Of a DNA stretch of 64,000 nucleotides, positions 18,198 through 26,979 are shown one piece after another. The stretch lies in NCBI RefSeq assembly GCF_002155145.1, contig NZ_CP021323.1:3410001-3474000 (forward strand), in the 5' to 3' direction. Each line of letters opens with the position of its first letter. Position 1 is the first letter of the stretch. Source of the DNA: Kushneria konosiri. GTDB lineage: Bacteria; Pseudomonadota; Gammaproteobacteria; Pseudomonadales; Halomonadaceae. The notes below the pieces were generated by a model. The model was not told the DNA's origin and searched no databases. It saw nothing but the letters and a program-made list of their open reading frames with translations. Made by a program: the position numbers and the translations under genes.

Positions 18198-18722
18198 TCA
18201 TACCCCCATCATGCCGATGGTGGGCAGCACGATTTCAAACCCCACCGAGAAGATCAAAAAGATGGCGACCGAAACCACCGCCGAGAACAGGGCCAGCATC
18301 AGCACGCGGCCTGCGGCGATACTGTCGCCGGGCTGACGGGACAGCACGCTGACCATCGCCACACACAAAAAGAGAAACAGTGCCGTGGAAATGACATATC
18401 CCAGCGGCTCGAGCAGCAGTGCGTAGAGCACCAGTAACAGCGCCACGCCCCCCCAGGCCACCACGGGGACCCAGGCAGAGACCCTGGCCGCGTCATCACG
18501 TGTCTCGCGGGCCAGCAGCGTGCCGGCAATCAGACCGCGAATCAGCGAAATCAAAAGCAGAATCGCAATGGCGGACGAGATGGCCCGAGGGAAAAATGCG
18601 GGGGAGAGACTCCCCCCCGCAGCATTGGCCGGCAGGTGCCAGGCCTGCTGAAGAAACCAGCCCGCCAGCGCCAGCAGCACCAGATGAAACAGTGCATCAC
18701 TGCGTGTTTTGACCATCTTCAA
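18198..18722 (-). CDS. tctB: TctB-family small membrane subunit (system 1)
   Basis: 174 residues with four hydrophobic segments, the usual TctB plan (SDALFHLVLLALAGWFLQQAW, then SPAFFPRAISSAIAILLLIS). The start ATG has GGCAGGAGG upstream. TctB subunits are poorly conserved; the assignment rests on size, topology and the position between tctC and tctA. Confidence 0.85.
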   Translation of the reverse strand: MKMVKTRSDALFHLVLLALAGWFLQQAWHLPANAAGGSLSPAFFPRAISSAIAILLLISLIRGLIAGTLLARETRDDAARVSAWVPVVAWGGVALLLVLYALLLEPLGYVISTALFLFLCVAMVSVLSRQPGDSIAAGRVLMLALFSAVVSVAIFLIFSVGFEIVLPTIGMMGV

Positions 18723-18736
18723 TGCCTCCTGCCGCT

Positions 18737-19681
18737 TTACTGGCGGATCGCTTTGGCTTCTTCGATCAGGGGTTTGGAGGTTTTTTCAACGAACTGATCC
18801 AGCTCCTCGCCATACAGCGGGCTGATGTCCGAGCCCATGCTGCGGGCGGCCTTCTGGAACTGCGGATCCTCAACGGCCTGCTTGACGGCCTCGACCCACT
18901 TCGCTTCGATGGCCGGATCAAGCCCTTTCGGAGCGGCAATGCCACGCCACTGGGAAAGCTCAAAGTCGTACCCGGACTCTTCCATGGTGGGCGTGTCCGG
19001 CAGTGCGCCGCTGCGCTCTTCGCCGGTGGTCACGATCGCGGTCAGGCGATCGCCATTGACGGCCGAGATGACTTCCGAAGGATTGAGTACCACGCCATCG
19101 ATATGGCCACCCATTGCGGCGGACACGGCGGCAGAACCGCTGTCAAACGGAATGACCTCGATATTGAGCCCCAGCGCCTCACCCAGCATCAGCGAGACGA
19201 TATGCGTGGAGGAGCCCACACCGGAGGCACCGATGCGCAGCGGCTTGCCGCTGGCCTTGAGGTCACTGCTCAGACTGTCCAGATCCTGCCAGGCATCGTT
19301 TTTGCGCACGGCCATCACATAGGGCTCGACCAGCACGCGTGCGATGTAATCAAAATCGTCTTTCGTAAAGGCCACATTGCCCAGACCTTCCAGTGTGAAG
19401 GTCGCATTGGTCGGAATGGTCACGGTGTAACCATCGGGTTTGGAGGCCACCGCTCTTGAGAAGCCGACCGCCCCGCCGCCACCTGACAGGTTGCGCACCA
19501 CGATGGTCGCGCCGAGGGCCTTCTCGAGAGAGGGCTGAAGCGCACGCACCACGTTATCGGCACCGCCACCGGCCGACCACGGCACGATGAACTCGATGTT
19601 TTTGGAAGGGTAATCGGCGGCCATGGCCATGCTGCTGGCCAGTATCGTGGCGGCCCCGAATGCACTCAGTAAGATTTTCAT
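18737..19681 (-). CDS. tctC: TctC-family periplasmic solute-binding protein (system 1)
   Basis: 314 residues from ATG 19681, where GGGGAGA is upstream; the longer frame to 19708 lacks one. The signal peptide ends at SSMAMAADYPSK. Family signatures follow: IEFIVPWSAGGGADNVVRAL, NLSGGGGAVGFSRAVASKPD, KPLRIGASGVGSSTH, and QWRGIAAPKGLDP near the C-terminus. It captures the substrate in the periplasm for TctAB. It lies between kdgD and tctB. Two paralogues occur at 23413 and 27573. Confidence 0.92.
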   Translation of the reverse strand: MKILLSAFGAATILASSMAMAADYPSKNIEFIVPWSAGGGADNVVRALQPSLEKALGATIVVRNLSGGGGAVGFSRAVASKPDGYTVTIPTNATFTLEGLGNVAFTKDDFDYIARVLVEPYVMAVRKNDAWQDLDSLSSDLKASGKPLRIGASGVGSSTHIVSLMLGEALGLNIEVIPFDSGSAAVSAAMGGHIDGVVLNPSEVISAVNGDRLTAIVTTGEERSGALPDTPTMEESGYDFELSQWRGIAAPKGLDPAIEAKWVEAVKQAVEDPQFQKAARSMGSDISPLYGEELDQFVEKTSKPLIEEAKAIRQ

Positions 19682-19744
19682 GTTGTCGATCTCCCCGTCC
19701 GTCGACACAGGCGCTGACCTGCGCGCAAGGACATTCCTGAATGG

Positions 19745-20656
19745 TTAACGTACACGCTCGATCAGCATCTTGAGCTGTTCGACTTCCTCGGCACTGGGCA
19801 TGGTCAGCGGAGCACGCACGTTGCCCGCCGGATAGCCCACCTGAGCAGCCCCGGCCTTCACCAGACTGACCGCATAACCACGACACTTGTCGCGCATGGC
19901 AATGAAGGGAATGAAAAAGTCATTCGTCAGACGCGCCACGGTCTCGTGGTCACCGGCACGCAGCGACTTGTAGAAATGCACCGCCATCTCGGGCACAAAA
20001 TTGAACACCGCCGAGGAGTAGGTATTCACGCCGATGGAGAGATAGGCCTCGGCAAAGATCTCGGCGGTCGGTACCCCACCGATGTAGATCAGGCGATCAC
20101 CGACCGTCTTGATGATGGTGTTGAGCGACTGGATATCGCCGCGCCCATCCTTGAGACCGATCAGGTTGGGGCAGCGATCGGCCAGTGCCTTCACGGCCGG
20201 CGCTTCCAGCGCACCGTTGGCCCGGTTGTAATAGATGACGTTGATGCTGGTGGATTCACAGATTTCGGCGGCGTACTCGACGATACCTTCCTGGGAGCAC
20301 TCGGTCAGATAGGGCGGCATCAGAAGGATGCCATCGGCACCGGCGGCTTCAGCAGCGGCGGCGTGAGCCTTGGCCATGGTGATGCTCTGGCCGGCACTGG
20401 CGATGACGGGCACACGACCCGCGGTCTCTTCCACGGCGACCTTCACGACTTTTGCGAACTCCTCAAGGCCCAGATTGAAGAATTCGCCCGTACCGCCGGC
20501 CACAAACAGCGTGGAGATTTCATACTCGAGCAACCAGGCAATCCGCTTGCGATAGCTCTCGGCATCGAATTGACCGGCGCTGTCAAAGTCCGTCACCGGG
20601 AAGGAAAGCAGGCCATCGCCTGCAGCACGTGCAACGTCAGCTCGTGAAAACGTCAT
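19745..20656 (-). CDS. kdgD: 5-Dehydro-4-deoxyglucarate dehydratase
   Basis: 303 residues from ATG 20656 (AGAGGA upstream), the standard KdgD length. It belongs to the class I aldolase / DHDPS superfamily: substrate loop VAGGTGEFFNL, Tyr in INVIYYNRANG and Schiff-base Lys169 (LIGLKDGRGD). It decarboxylates and dehydrates 5-keto-4-deoxyglucarate to 2-ketoglutarate semialdehyde, the substrate of the dehydrogenase at 13750. It is the first gene of a six-gene operon. The shared operator sits 57 bases upstream of the ATG. Confidence 0.95.
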   Translation of the reverse strand: MTFSRADVARAAGDGLLSFPVTDFDSAGQFDAESYRKRIAWLLEYEISTLFVAGGTGEFFNLGLEEFAKVVKVAVEETAGRVPVIASAGQSITMAKAHAAAAEAAGADGILLMPPYLTECSQEGIVEYAAEICESTSINVIYYNRANGALEAPAVKALADRCPNLIGLKDGRGDIQSLNTIIKTVGDRLIYIGGVPTAEIFAEAYLSIGVNTYSSAVFNFVPEMAVHFYKSLRAGDHETVARLTNDFFIPFIAMRDKCRGYAVSLVKAGAAQVGYPAGNVRAPLTMPSAEEVEQLKMLIERVR

Positions 20657-20713
20657 GATGGGTCCTCTGGATTGGCCTGCCCCGCCGCGGGGTGGAGCGT
20701 TGGCAGTCACTTT

Positions 20714-20743
20714 GTCATACATCATACTTTTAAAGCCATTATA
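20714..20743 (-). promoter_or_regulatory. kdgD operon promoter with shared operator, copy 2
   Basis: GTCATACATCATAC (20714-20727 on the plus strand). On the minus strand a TATAAT hexamer (20743-20738) lies 10 bases upstream of it, so the operator would cover the transcription start, as expected for repression. The TRAP operon shows the same hexamer-to-operator spacing. Confidence 0.65.
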
Positions 20744-20775
20744 CGAAGGGCATAGACAGCCCTTCGATCAACTTG

Positions 20776-21900
20776 TCAGGCGCTAAAGGTCTGATGATTG
20801 ACCGTCCACTGTCGCGCCTGCTCGGTCAGGGTGATACCCAGCCCCGGGCGGTCCGGTACGATCATGCGGCCATCGCGGGTTTCAAGCGTCTCGTTGAATA
20901 GCGGTGCCAGCCAGTCGAAATGCTCGACCCACGGCTCGGTAGGATAGGCCGCGGCCAGATGCAGATGAATTTCCATGGCAAAGTGCGGCGCCAGCTGCAG
21001 GCCGGCCCGAGACGCCATCGTGGCCAGCTTCAGAAACTGGGTAATCCCGCCAATGCGCGGCGCATCGGGCTGAATGATATCGGCACTGCTGTGCTCGATG
21101 AGTGTCATGTGCTCGGCGACGCTTGAGAGCATTTCACCGGTCGCGATCGGTGTATCAAGCGCGGCGGCAAGCGCGGCGTGACCTTCGGCGTCGTGGGCAT
21201 CCAGGGGCTCCTCGATCCAGACCAGTTCGTATTTTTCCATCGCACGGCCAAAGCGCAGGGCGCTGGCGCGGTCCCACTGCTGGTTGGCGTCCACCATGAG
21301 CGGCACATTGTCACCGATATGGGCACGGACGGCGGCTACGCGCTCAAGATCGATACGCATGTCGGGCTGACCGACCTTGATCTTGATACCGGCGATCCCG
21401 CTTTCCAGCGAGTGCGTGGCGTTTTTGAGCACCTCCTCGATCGGCGTATGCAAAAAGCCGCCGGAGGTGTTGTAGCACTGCACCGAATCACGATGGGCCC
21501 CGATCAGCTTGGCCAGCGGCAGACCGGCACGTTTGGCCTTGAGATCCCACAGGCCGATATCGACGGCTGCTATCGCCTGGGTCGACACCCCGCCCCGCCC
21601 GACCGATGCGCCGGCCCAGACCAGCTTTTGCCACAGCCTGTCAATGTCGTTGGGGTCTTCACCGATGATGGCCGGTGCAATTTCGCAGGCGTGGGCATAC
21701 TGGGCATACCCCCCGGCGCGCTTGGAGTAGCTGAAACCGATGCCGGTGTGTCCATCGCGTGTGGTGATCTCGGCAAACAAAAAAGAGACTTCGGTCATCG
21801 GCTTTTGCCGACCGGTCAGCACCTTGGCATCACTGATGGGCGTGGCCAGCGGCAGCAGAACATGGGAGAAGGTAATCGAGGAGATGGCATCAAAGGGCAT
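20776..21900 (-). CDS. Mandelate racemase-family acid sugar dehydratase, galactarate/L-talarate type
   Basis: 374 residues of the enolase superfamily. K173 and K175 (KIKVG), metal ligands D204 (MVDANQQW), E230 (WIEEPLDAHD) and E256 (ATGEMLSS), D279 (QPDAPRIGG) and catalytic H306 (LAPHFAMEIHLHL) are all present. The loop NTSGGFLHTP is typical of L-talarate/galactarate dehydratases. The product would be 5-keto-4-deoxyglucarate, feeding KdgD. It does not carry the shared 14-bp operator but has the LacI-type operator 47 bases upstream, so it appears to be under a different regulator. Exact substrate is not proven; other acid sugars are possible. Confidence 0.85.
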   Translation of the reverse strand: MPFDAISSITFSHVLLPLATPISDAKVLTGRQKPMTEVSFLFAEITTRDGHTGIGFSYSKRAGGYAQYAHACEIAPAIIGEDPNDIDRLWQKLVWAGASVGRGGVSTQAIAAVDIGLWDLKAKRAGLPLAKLIGAHRDSVQCYNTSGGFLHTPIEEVLKNATHSLESGIAGIKIKVGQPDMRIDLERVAAVRAHIGDNVPLMVDANQQWDRASALRFGRAMEKYELVWIEEPLDAHDAEGHAALAAALDTPIATGEMLSSVAEHMTLIEHSSADIIQPDAPRIGGITQFLKLATMASRAGLQLAPHFAMEIHLHLAAAYPTEPWVEHFDWLAPLFNETLETRDGRMIVPDRPGLGITLTEQARQWTVNHQTFSA

Positions 21901-21946
21901 GGGGACTCCGAAGGCACGTGGACCAGTCCAGAACGATGGTCCATCG

Positions 21947-21963
21947 ATGTTAGCGCTATCATT
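21947..21963. promoter_or_regulatory. LacI-type operator, copy 1
   Basis: ATGTTAGCGCTATCATT, with perfect core TAGCGCTA, in front of the dehydratase gene at 20776-21900. Its reverse complement shares 16 identical bases (AATGATAGCGCTAACA) with the site at 23297. Confidence 0.75.
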
Positions 21964-22049
21964 GCGCGTTATATCAGGTCACGTGTCAACCAGCACCAAA
22001 GTCCAGGGTCGAAAGGTGCCGTTACGGCAAAAGACACCCTTGGGTTATC

Positions 22050-23153
22050 TCAATTTGTCTGGCGTCCTGTGGCGAGCGTGGTCTGGCGCGCCATGATTTC
22101 AAAGCCCACATCAAGCACGTCGCGCACCGGCGCAGGGCTGGGAGCGTTGAAACGCCCGAGCAGATGCTCGGCGGTCAGTCGCCCGATTTCGGCCCCGTCA
22201 ATTCGTACCGTGCTCAGTGCCGGCCAGGTGGCGGCGGCAAAGCTCATGTCGCCAAAGCCCATCACGGCCAGGGTTTCCGGGATGGCCATGCCACGGCTTT
22301 GTGCCTCGGCCATGACCCCCATGGCCAGGGTGTCCGAACCGCAGACAATCGCTTCGCAATCGGGCATCTCTTCAAGCAGTGACGCTGCTGCGGCGCGGCC
22401 GCCTGCAAGGCTTGCCGGGAGGTCTGCCCAGCAGGTCGTGACCTGTATCCCGGCATCAGGACGCCCCTCCTGCGCTTTTTGAATGCGCTCGTTGAAGCCA
22501 TCGGCACGCTGATGAGAGCGTGGATCATCGGCCATGGCCTGCCCGAAGCGTCGATAGCCGCAGCCCAGCAGATAGTCGGCCACTGCCGCCCCGACCGCGT
22601 GATGGGAAAAGCCGATCAGCATATCGAGCGGGTCATCACTCATGTCCCAGATTTCGACCACCGGAATGCGCGCCGCATTGAGGCGGGCTCGCGTTGTCTC
22701 CGAGTGACGGGTACCGGCCACGACCACCGCATCCGGCCGTCGACTCAGTACGGTGTCGACCACTGCAGCCTCCTCCTGCATCTGATAGCCGGTCAGTCCC
22801 AGCAGGACCTGATAGCCCTCAAGCGCCAGCGTGTCGGTAATTGACTGCACCACATCGGCAAACAGCGAATGCGCCACGGTTGGCACCAGTACCGCTACCA
22901 TTTTGCTGCGACTCGAAGCCAGCGCCCCGGCCACACGATTGGGCACATAGCCGGTCTCGATCACGGCGCGCTGGACCCGCTCTCGGGTGCGCTCGCTGAC
23001 CAGCTCCGGCTGATTGAGCGCACGCGAAACGGTCATGGCCGCCACGCCGGCTGCCGCCGCGACATCGCTCAAACGCACGGCCCCGGTCGCCCGTGGATTG
23101 TCCCGTCCGTGATGACCGGGCCGTTCAGAGCGGGAATCAGAGGAACGTCCCAT
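22050..23153 (-). CDS. LacI-family transcriptional repressor
   Basis: 367 residues from ATG 23153 with GGAG upstream. The N-terminal helix-turn-helix (VRLSDVAAAAGVAAMTVSRA) and hinge helix (RVAGALASSRS) are clear. The sugar-binding domain runs from MVAVLVPTVAHSLFADVV to about residue 350. The DNA-binding half resembles GntR/IdnR-type gluconate repressors. It is divergent from the orphan tctC at 23413 and faces away from it; two matched operators flank the locus. It therefore probably controls the tctC gene and the acid-sugar dehydratase. The effector is unknown, likely an acid sugar or its breakdown product. Confidence 0.9.
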   Translation of the reverse strand: MGRSSDSRSERPGHHGRDNPRATGAVRLSDVAAAAGVAAMTVSRALNQPELVSERTRERVQRAVIETGYVPNRVAGALASSRSKMVAVLVPTVAHSLFADVVQSITDTLALEGYQVLLGLTGYQMQEEAAVVDTVLSRRPDAVVVAGTRHSETTRARLNAARIPVVEIWDMSDDPLDMLIGFSHHAVGAAVADYLLGCGYRRFGQAMADDPRSHQRADGFNERIQKAQEGRPDAGIQVTTCWADLPASLAGGRAAAASLLEEMPDCEAIVCGSDTLAMGVMAEAQSRGMAIPETLAVMGFGDMSFAAATWPALSTVRIDGAEIGRLTAEHLLGRFNAPSPAPVRDVLDVGFEIMARQTTLATGRQTN

Positions 23154-23296
23154 GCAGTTCTCCAGCAAAACCTCAAAATGACAGCGAAGGCCATGGTACA
23201 GGCAAGCCCCTGATCCCGATAATAACGCCTCTTCTGCAATGACGTGGCCTGTATCGCGCTTTTCTATCGCGAAGCTTTTTGTGCAACGATGGTCGC

Positions 23297-23312
23297 AATG
23301 ATAGCGCTAACA
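23297..23312. promoter_or_regulatory. LacI-type operator, copy 2
   Basis: AATGATAGCGCTAACA between the divergent lacI-type gene and tctC (23413). It is identical over 16 bases to the inverted copy at 21947-21963. Confidence 0.75.
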
Positions 23313-23412
23313 AAATCTGCGTAAGATGGTTCGAGCTGTTTCACGACCACCGCGGACAAGGATGACACCGTCCTGCGGTCGTCATGTCTTTACCCAAGGG
23401 GAACTGTCGCAC

Positions 23413-24366
23413 ATGAAAAAGGCACTATCCGTACTGGTCATGACCACTGCCCTGCCGGCAGCAGTGCTTGCAGCCGACTACCCGACCAAAAACATGGACA
23501 TGATCATACCGGCCTCCCCCGGCGGCGCGGCGGATACCCTGATGCGAGCGCTTCAGCCCGGCCTCGAATCCGCCCTCGATCGCACCATCGTCGTGCGTAA
23601 CATGGGCGCCGGTGGCGGCGCACTGGCACTGACCCGTACAGTCACCGCCAAACCCGACGGCTATACCCTGACACTGGCCAACAATCAGAACTTTACGCTG
23701 GAAGGTCTCGGCAATGTCGGTTTCAAGTATCAGGATTTTGACTATCTGGCCCGCATTACCGAAGAGCCCTATCTGCTGGTCAGCAATAAAAACGATCGGT
23801 GGCAGGATGCCGACACGCTGGTGGCTGATCTGAAAAAAAGCGGCAAACCGCTGCAGGTCGGCACATCAGGCGTCGGGTCTTCCACCTACGTGGTCGCCTC
23901 GACACTGGGCAGTCAGCTTGGCATTCCGGTTCAGGTCATCCCCTTTGATGGCGGTTCACCGGCCATCTCGGCACTGATGGGCAGCCATGTCGATGCGGTG
24001 GTGGTGAACCCCTCGGAGGTGCTCTCCCAGATTCGTGGCGACCGCCTGCAGGCCGTGCTTTCCACCGGCAGCGAGCGCAGTGACCTGCTGCCGGAGGTCA
24101 AGACCATGAAAGAGCAGGGTTATGATCTGGCCGTTAGCCAGTGGCGCGGGATCGCAACGCCTGCCGGCGTCAGTGATGAGGTGGAAAAGGCGTGGGTCGA
24201 GGCGGTCAAAAAGGCCATCGAGGCACCGGAGTTCAAACGCTTTGCCGAGAGCACCGGGGTTGAGGTCAAACCGCTGTTTGGCGATGAGCTTGATAGCTAC
24301 GTCAATGACATGGCCGACGTCATGATCCCCGCGTCACGTGAAGTGGCCAAAAACAACCGTCAATAA
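23413..24366 (+). CDS. tctC: Orphan TctC-family periplasmic solute-binding protein
   Basis: 317 residues from ATG 23413, preceded by AAGGGG; the longer upstream frame is not signal-like. The signal peptide ends TALPAAVLAADYPTK. It shows the family motifs MIIPASPGGAADTLMRAL, NMGAGGGALALTRTVTAKPD, QVGTSGVGSSTY and QWRGIATPAGVSD. No tctA or tctB lies on this strand, so it must use one of the two TctAB pairs nearby, or act as a sensor-type binding protein. The LacI-type operator lies about 100 bases upstream. It converges on the YiaK-like gene. Confidence 0.9.
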   Translation: MKKALSVLVMTTALPAAVLAADYPTKNMDMIIPASPGGAADTLMRALQPGLESALDRTIVVRNMGAGGGALALTRTVTAKPDGYTLTLANNQNFTLEGLGNVGFKYQDFDYLARITEEPYLLVSNKNDRWQDADTLVADLKKSGKPLQVGTSGVGSSTYVVASTLGSQLGIPVQVIPFDGGSPAISALMGSHVDAVVVNPSEVLSQIRGDRLQAVLSTGSERSDLLPEVKTMKEQGYDLAVSQWRGIATPAGVSDEVEKAWVEAVKKAIEAPEFKRFAESTGVEVKPLFGDELDSYVNDMADVMIPASREVAKNNRQ

Positions 24367-24409
24367 CCCGGGACAAATCGCCGTCCTGCCGGGCGGCGCT
24401 GATACGTTG

Positions 24410-25432
24410 CTAGCGTAGCGACACCCGGCCGGCCAGACGCTGCACCTCCTGCCAGATGTCCGGGTTGACCTCGATCTCGGTGACATAGTGACGACGATGA
24501 AACGTCGAAGCGCCGGGCCAGCGCACTGCCCTGCCGGACTCATCCGGCGTGGCCTGCGATAGATGGGTTGTCATGTCATCGACCATCCTTCGACAGGCGT
24601 CAATGCCACCAAGCTGCTCGGGATCAAACACCATGAATATCTGTGAACTGCCGGTGCCGCTACCGCGCTCGACCCTGTCGATCTCGTGAGTCGATCGCCC
24701 CTGAGACAACAGCGCTGCCATGGCATCGAGCAGGATGGCCAGTCCCGAGCCCTTCCAGTAACCGGTCGGCAGAATACGGCGAGTGGCCTGAATGACACCG
24801 GGATCGCACGTCAGCGCCCCCTGCTCGTCGAATCCGCCTGCCACCGGCAATGAAGCGCCCTGCGCCTTCAAGACACCCAGACGGCCGTAGGAGAACTGTG
24901 ACATGGCCATATCCAGCACCAGCGGTGATGTCTCTCCTGGAACGGCCATGACCAGCGGATTGTTGCCGATGCTTTCGCTGCTGGCGCCCCAGGCCGGCAT
25001 GCAGGATTCCGTATTGGTCCACATGATGGCCGCCATGCCCTGCTCCACGGCATGCCAGCCATAGGTGCCGCCGCGCATCCAGTGGGTGGTATTGCGCACG
25101 GCCACCAGCCCCATGCCATGTTCTCGCGCCAGGGCAATGGCCCGCTCGGTGGCCCGCATGGCATGACGCACGCCCAGCCCCTGATGGCCGTCATACACTT
25201 CCAGCGCTCCCAGCTTTTGTACCTGCTCAAACGCCCCGTTCGGGTCGACCCAGCCGCGCGCGAGATAATCCACCAACCGCGGAATGCGATCCAGGCCGTG
25301 GGAATTCACCCCGTCACGGGTGCTCTCGGCGTGGATACGCGCACACGCCAGGGCGTCTTCCGGGGCAAGGCCGGCGCCAAGTAGCGCCTGCTCGATCACG
25401 TCCTGCAAAAGCTCAATGGTGACGCTGGTCAT
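24410..25432 (-). CDS. YiaK-type 2,3-diketo-L-gulonate reductase (Ldh/MDH-like family)
   Basis: 340 residues from ATG 25432 (GAGGGA upstream). It belongs to the LDH2/MDH2 NAD(P)-dependent oxidoreductase family. Strong YiaK-like segments are SHGLDRIPR, VAVRNTTHWMRGGTYGWHA, LPVAGGFDEQGALT and ILPTGYWKGSGLAILLDAM. In E. coli YiaK reduces 2,3-diketo-L-gulonate. Here it is the last gene of the gudD2-tctC-tctB-tctA operon and overlaps tctA by 20 bases, so it may act on a keto acid sugar linked to aldarate use. The exact substrate is uncertain. Confidence 0.82.
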   Translation of the reverse strand: MTSVTIELLQDVIEQALLGAGLAPEDALACARIHAESTRDGVNSHGLDRIPRLVDYLARGWVDPNGAFEQVQKLGALEVYDGHQGLGVRHAMRATERAIALAREHGMGLVAVRNTTHWMRGGTYGWHAVEQGMAAIMWTNTESCMPAWGASSESIGNNPLVMAVPGETSPLVLDMAMSQFSYGRLGVLKAQGASLPVAGGFDEQGALTCDPGVIQATRRILPTGYWKGSGLAILLDAMAALLSQGRSTHEIDRVERGSGTGSSQIFMVFDPEQLGGIDACRRMVDDMTTHLSQATPDESGRAVRWPGASTFHRRHYVTEIEVNPDIWQEVQRLAGRVSLR

Positions 25433-26945
25433 CCTGTCCCTCTTTTGATGATGTCGCCGTAGCATGGCTGGCGCGGTAGTTTTGCCACAGCGTCAGCGCC
25501 AGTAGCCCTGTTGCGATAATCAAAAAGGTCAGACTGATGGGCCGGGTGAAAAACGGCGTCCAGTCGCCCTCGAAGGCCTGTAGCCCGCGACGCAGATTGG
25601 ACTCCGCGATCGGCCCCAGAATCAGCCCCAGAATGACCGGTGCTGTGCCAAATCCATAACGGTTGAGGAAATAGCCGAAGATGCCGAACCCGAGCATCAG
25701 ATAGAGGTTGAACACATCGCCATCGACGCCGTAAACCCCGATAAAGCAGAGCACCAGAATGGAGGCCAGCAGCTGTTTGCGCGGCACCATCAGCACGCGA
25801 ATGAACATCCTGATGCCCAGACACATGATCAGCAGCATGAAGATATTGGCGACGAGATAGGCCAGAAAGATGCCATAAACGATGCCGCTCTGGTCATCGA
25901 AAAGCATCGGGCCGGGGGTCACGCCCTGAATCATCAGCCCTCCGAGCAGCACGGCCGTGGCAGCCTCACCCGGAATGCCCAGCGCCAGCGTTGGAATCAG
26001 GGCGCCGCCCAGCAGGGCATTGTTGGCGCTTTCCACCGAGACGATGCCCGGCGCATGACCGGTGCCGAATTTCTCGGGGTGTTTTGAAAAGCGGCGCGTC
26101 TGATCGTAGGCCACCAGTGACGCGATGCTGCCGCCGGCACCGGGCACGGGACCAACGACCGAGCCCGAGAGAATACCGGCCAGCAGCGCCCGCCAGTGAC
26201 GCAGGGTTTCCACAAATCGCGGCCGCGCGACATCGATGCGATGGGTGCTCTCCTTCAAACGCTGATGCGGGTCATATTCAAAGGCATCCTTGAGCACCTG
26301 GGAGACGGCAAACAGCCCGATCAGGGCGGGCAGCAGGTTGACGCCGGTCAGAAGCGACAACTCACCGAAGGTAAAACGATCCACTCCGGTAATGGGATCA
26401 GTGCCGATGATCGAGACGAAAAATCCGAGCAGCCCGGCGATCAATCCCTTGAGCAGCGACTTTCCGGCGACCGAGGCAATGATGACCAGACCGAACACGC
26501 TCAAAGAGAAGTATTCGGCGGCGCCAAAGCGCAACGCAAAATCGGCAATGGGCGGTGCCAGCAGGCTCAGGATCACCATGCTGGCGATGCCGCCCAGAAA
26601 GGAAGCCACGATGGCAAGCCCGAGTGCGCGCCCGGCCTCGCCCTTCTGCGCCATGGGAAAGCCATCAAAGGTGGTCGCCACCGAGGAAGGTGTGCCCGGG
26701 ATATTGAGCAAAATGGCCGGAATCGAACCACTGGCACCGGCACCGCATAGTGCCCCCAGCATCATGCCGATGCCCATGACCGGTGGCATGCCAAAGGTCA
26801 CCGGCAGCAGCAGCGCCACCGCCATGGCCGAGGTGAGTCCGGGCAGTGCGCCCATGATGATGCCCAGAAGCGTCCCGCCGGCAATCGCCAGCAGCGTGCC
26901 AAACTGCAGCACCATGCCCAGTCCATCGAGATAGCCGGAAATCAT
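25413..26945 (-). CDS. tctA: TctA-family permease (system 2)
   Basis: 510 residues from ATG 26945 with AGGAGA upstream; the longer frame to 27050 is not membrane-like. About 12 membrane segments with the repeats GALPGLTSAMAVALLLPVTF and AILLNIPGTPSSVATTFDGF in the first half, GPVPGAGGSIASL and LGIPGEAATAVLLGGLMIQG in the second. It is closely similar to the system 1 permease along its length. It follows tctB in the operon led by gudD copy 2. Confidence 0.92.
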   Translation of the reverse strand: MISGYLDGLGMVLQFGTLLAIAGGTLLGIIMGALPGLTSAMAVALLLPVTFGMPPVMGIGMMLGALCGAGASGSIPAILLNIPGTPSSVATTFDGFPMAQKGEAGRALGLAIVASFLGGIASMVILSLLAPPIADFALRFGAAEYFSLSVFGLVIIASVAGKSLLKGLIAGLLGFFVSIIGTDPITGVDRFTFGELSLLTGVNLLPALIGLFAVSQVLKDAFEYDPHQRLKESTHRIDVARPRFVETLRHWRALLAGILSGSVVGPVPGAGGSIASLVAYDQTRRFSKHPEKFGTGHAPGIVSVESANNALLGGALIPTLALGIPGEAATAVLLGGLMIQGVTPGPMLFDDQSGIVYGIFLAYLVANIFMLLIMCLGIRMFIRVLMVPRKQLLASILVLCFIGVYGVDGDVFNLYLMLGFGIFGYFLNRYGFGTAPVILGLILGPIAESNLRRGLQAFEGDWTPFFTRPISLTFLIIATGLLALTLWQNYRASHATATSSKEGQDDQRHH

Positions 26946-26979
26946 GAAACTCTCCTGAATGGCGTGTCGAGTGATCGCC

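Noticed and set aside
21920-21942. GGACCA and TGGTCC inverted pair before the acid-sugar dehydratase
   Set aside because: Only 6-bp arms, 11-base loop, not repeated elsewhere; the LacI-type operator next to it is a far stronger signal.
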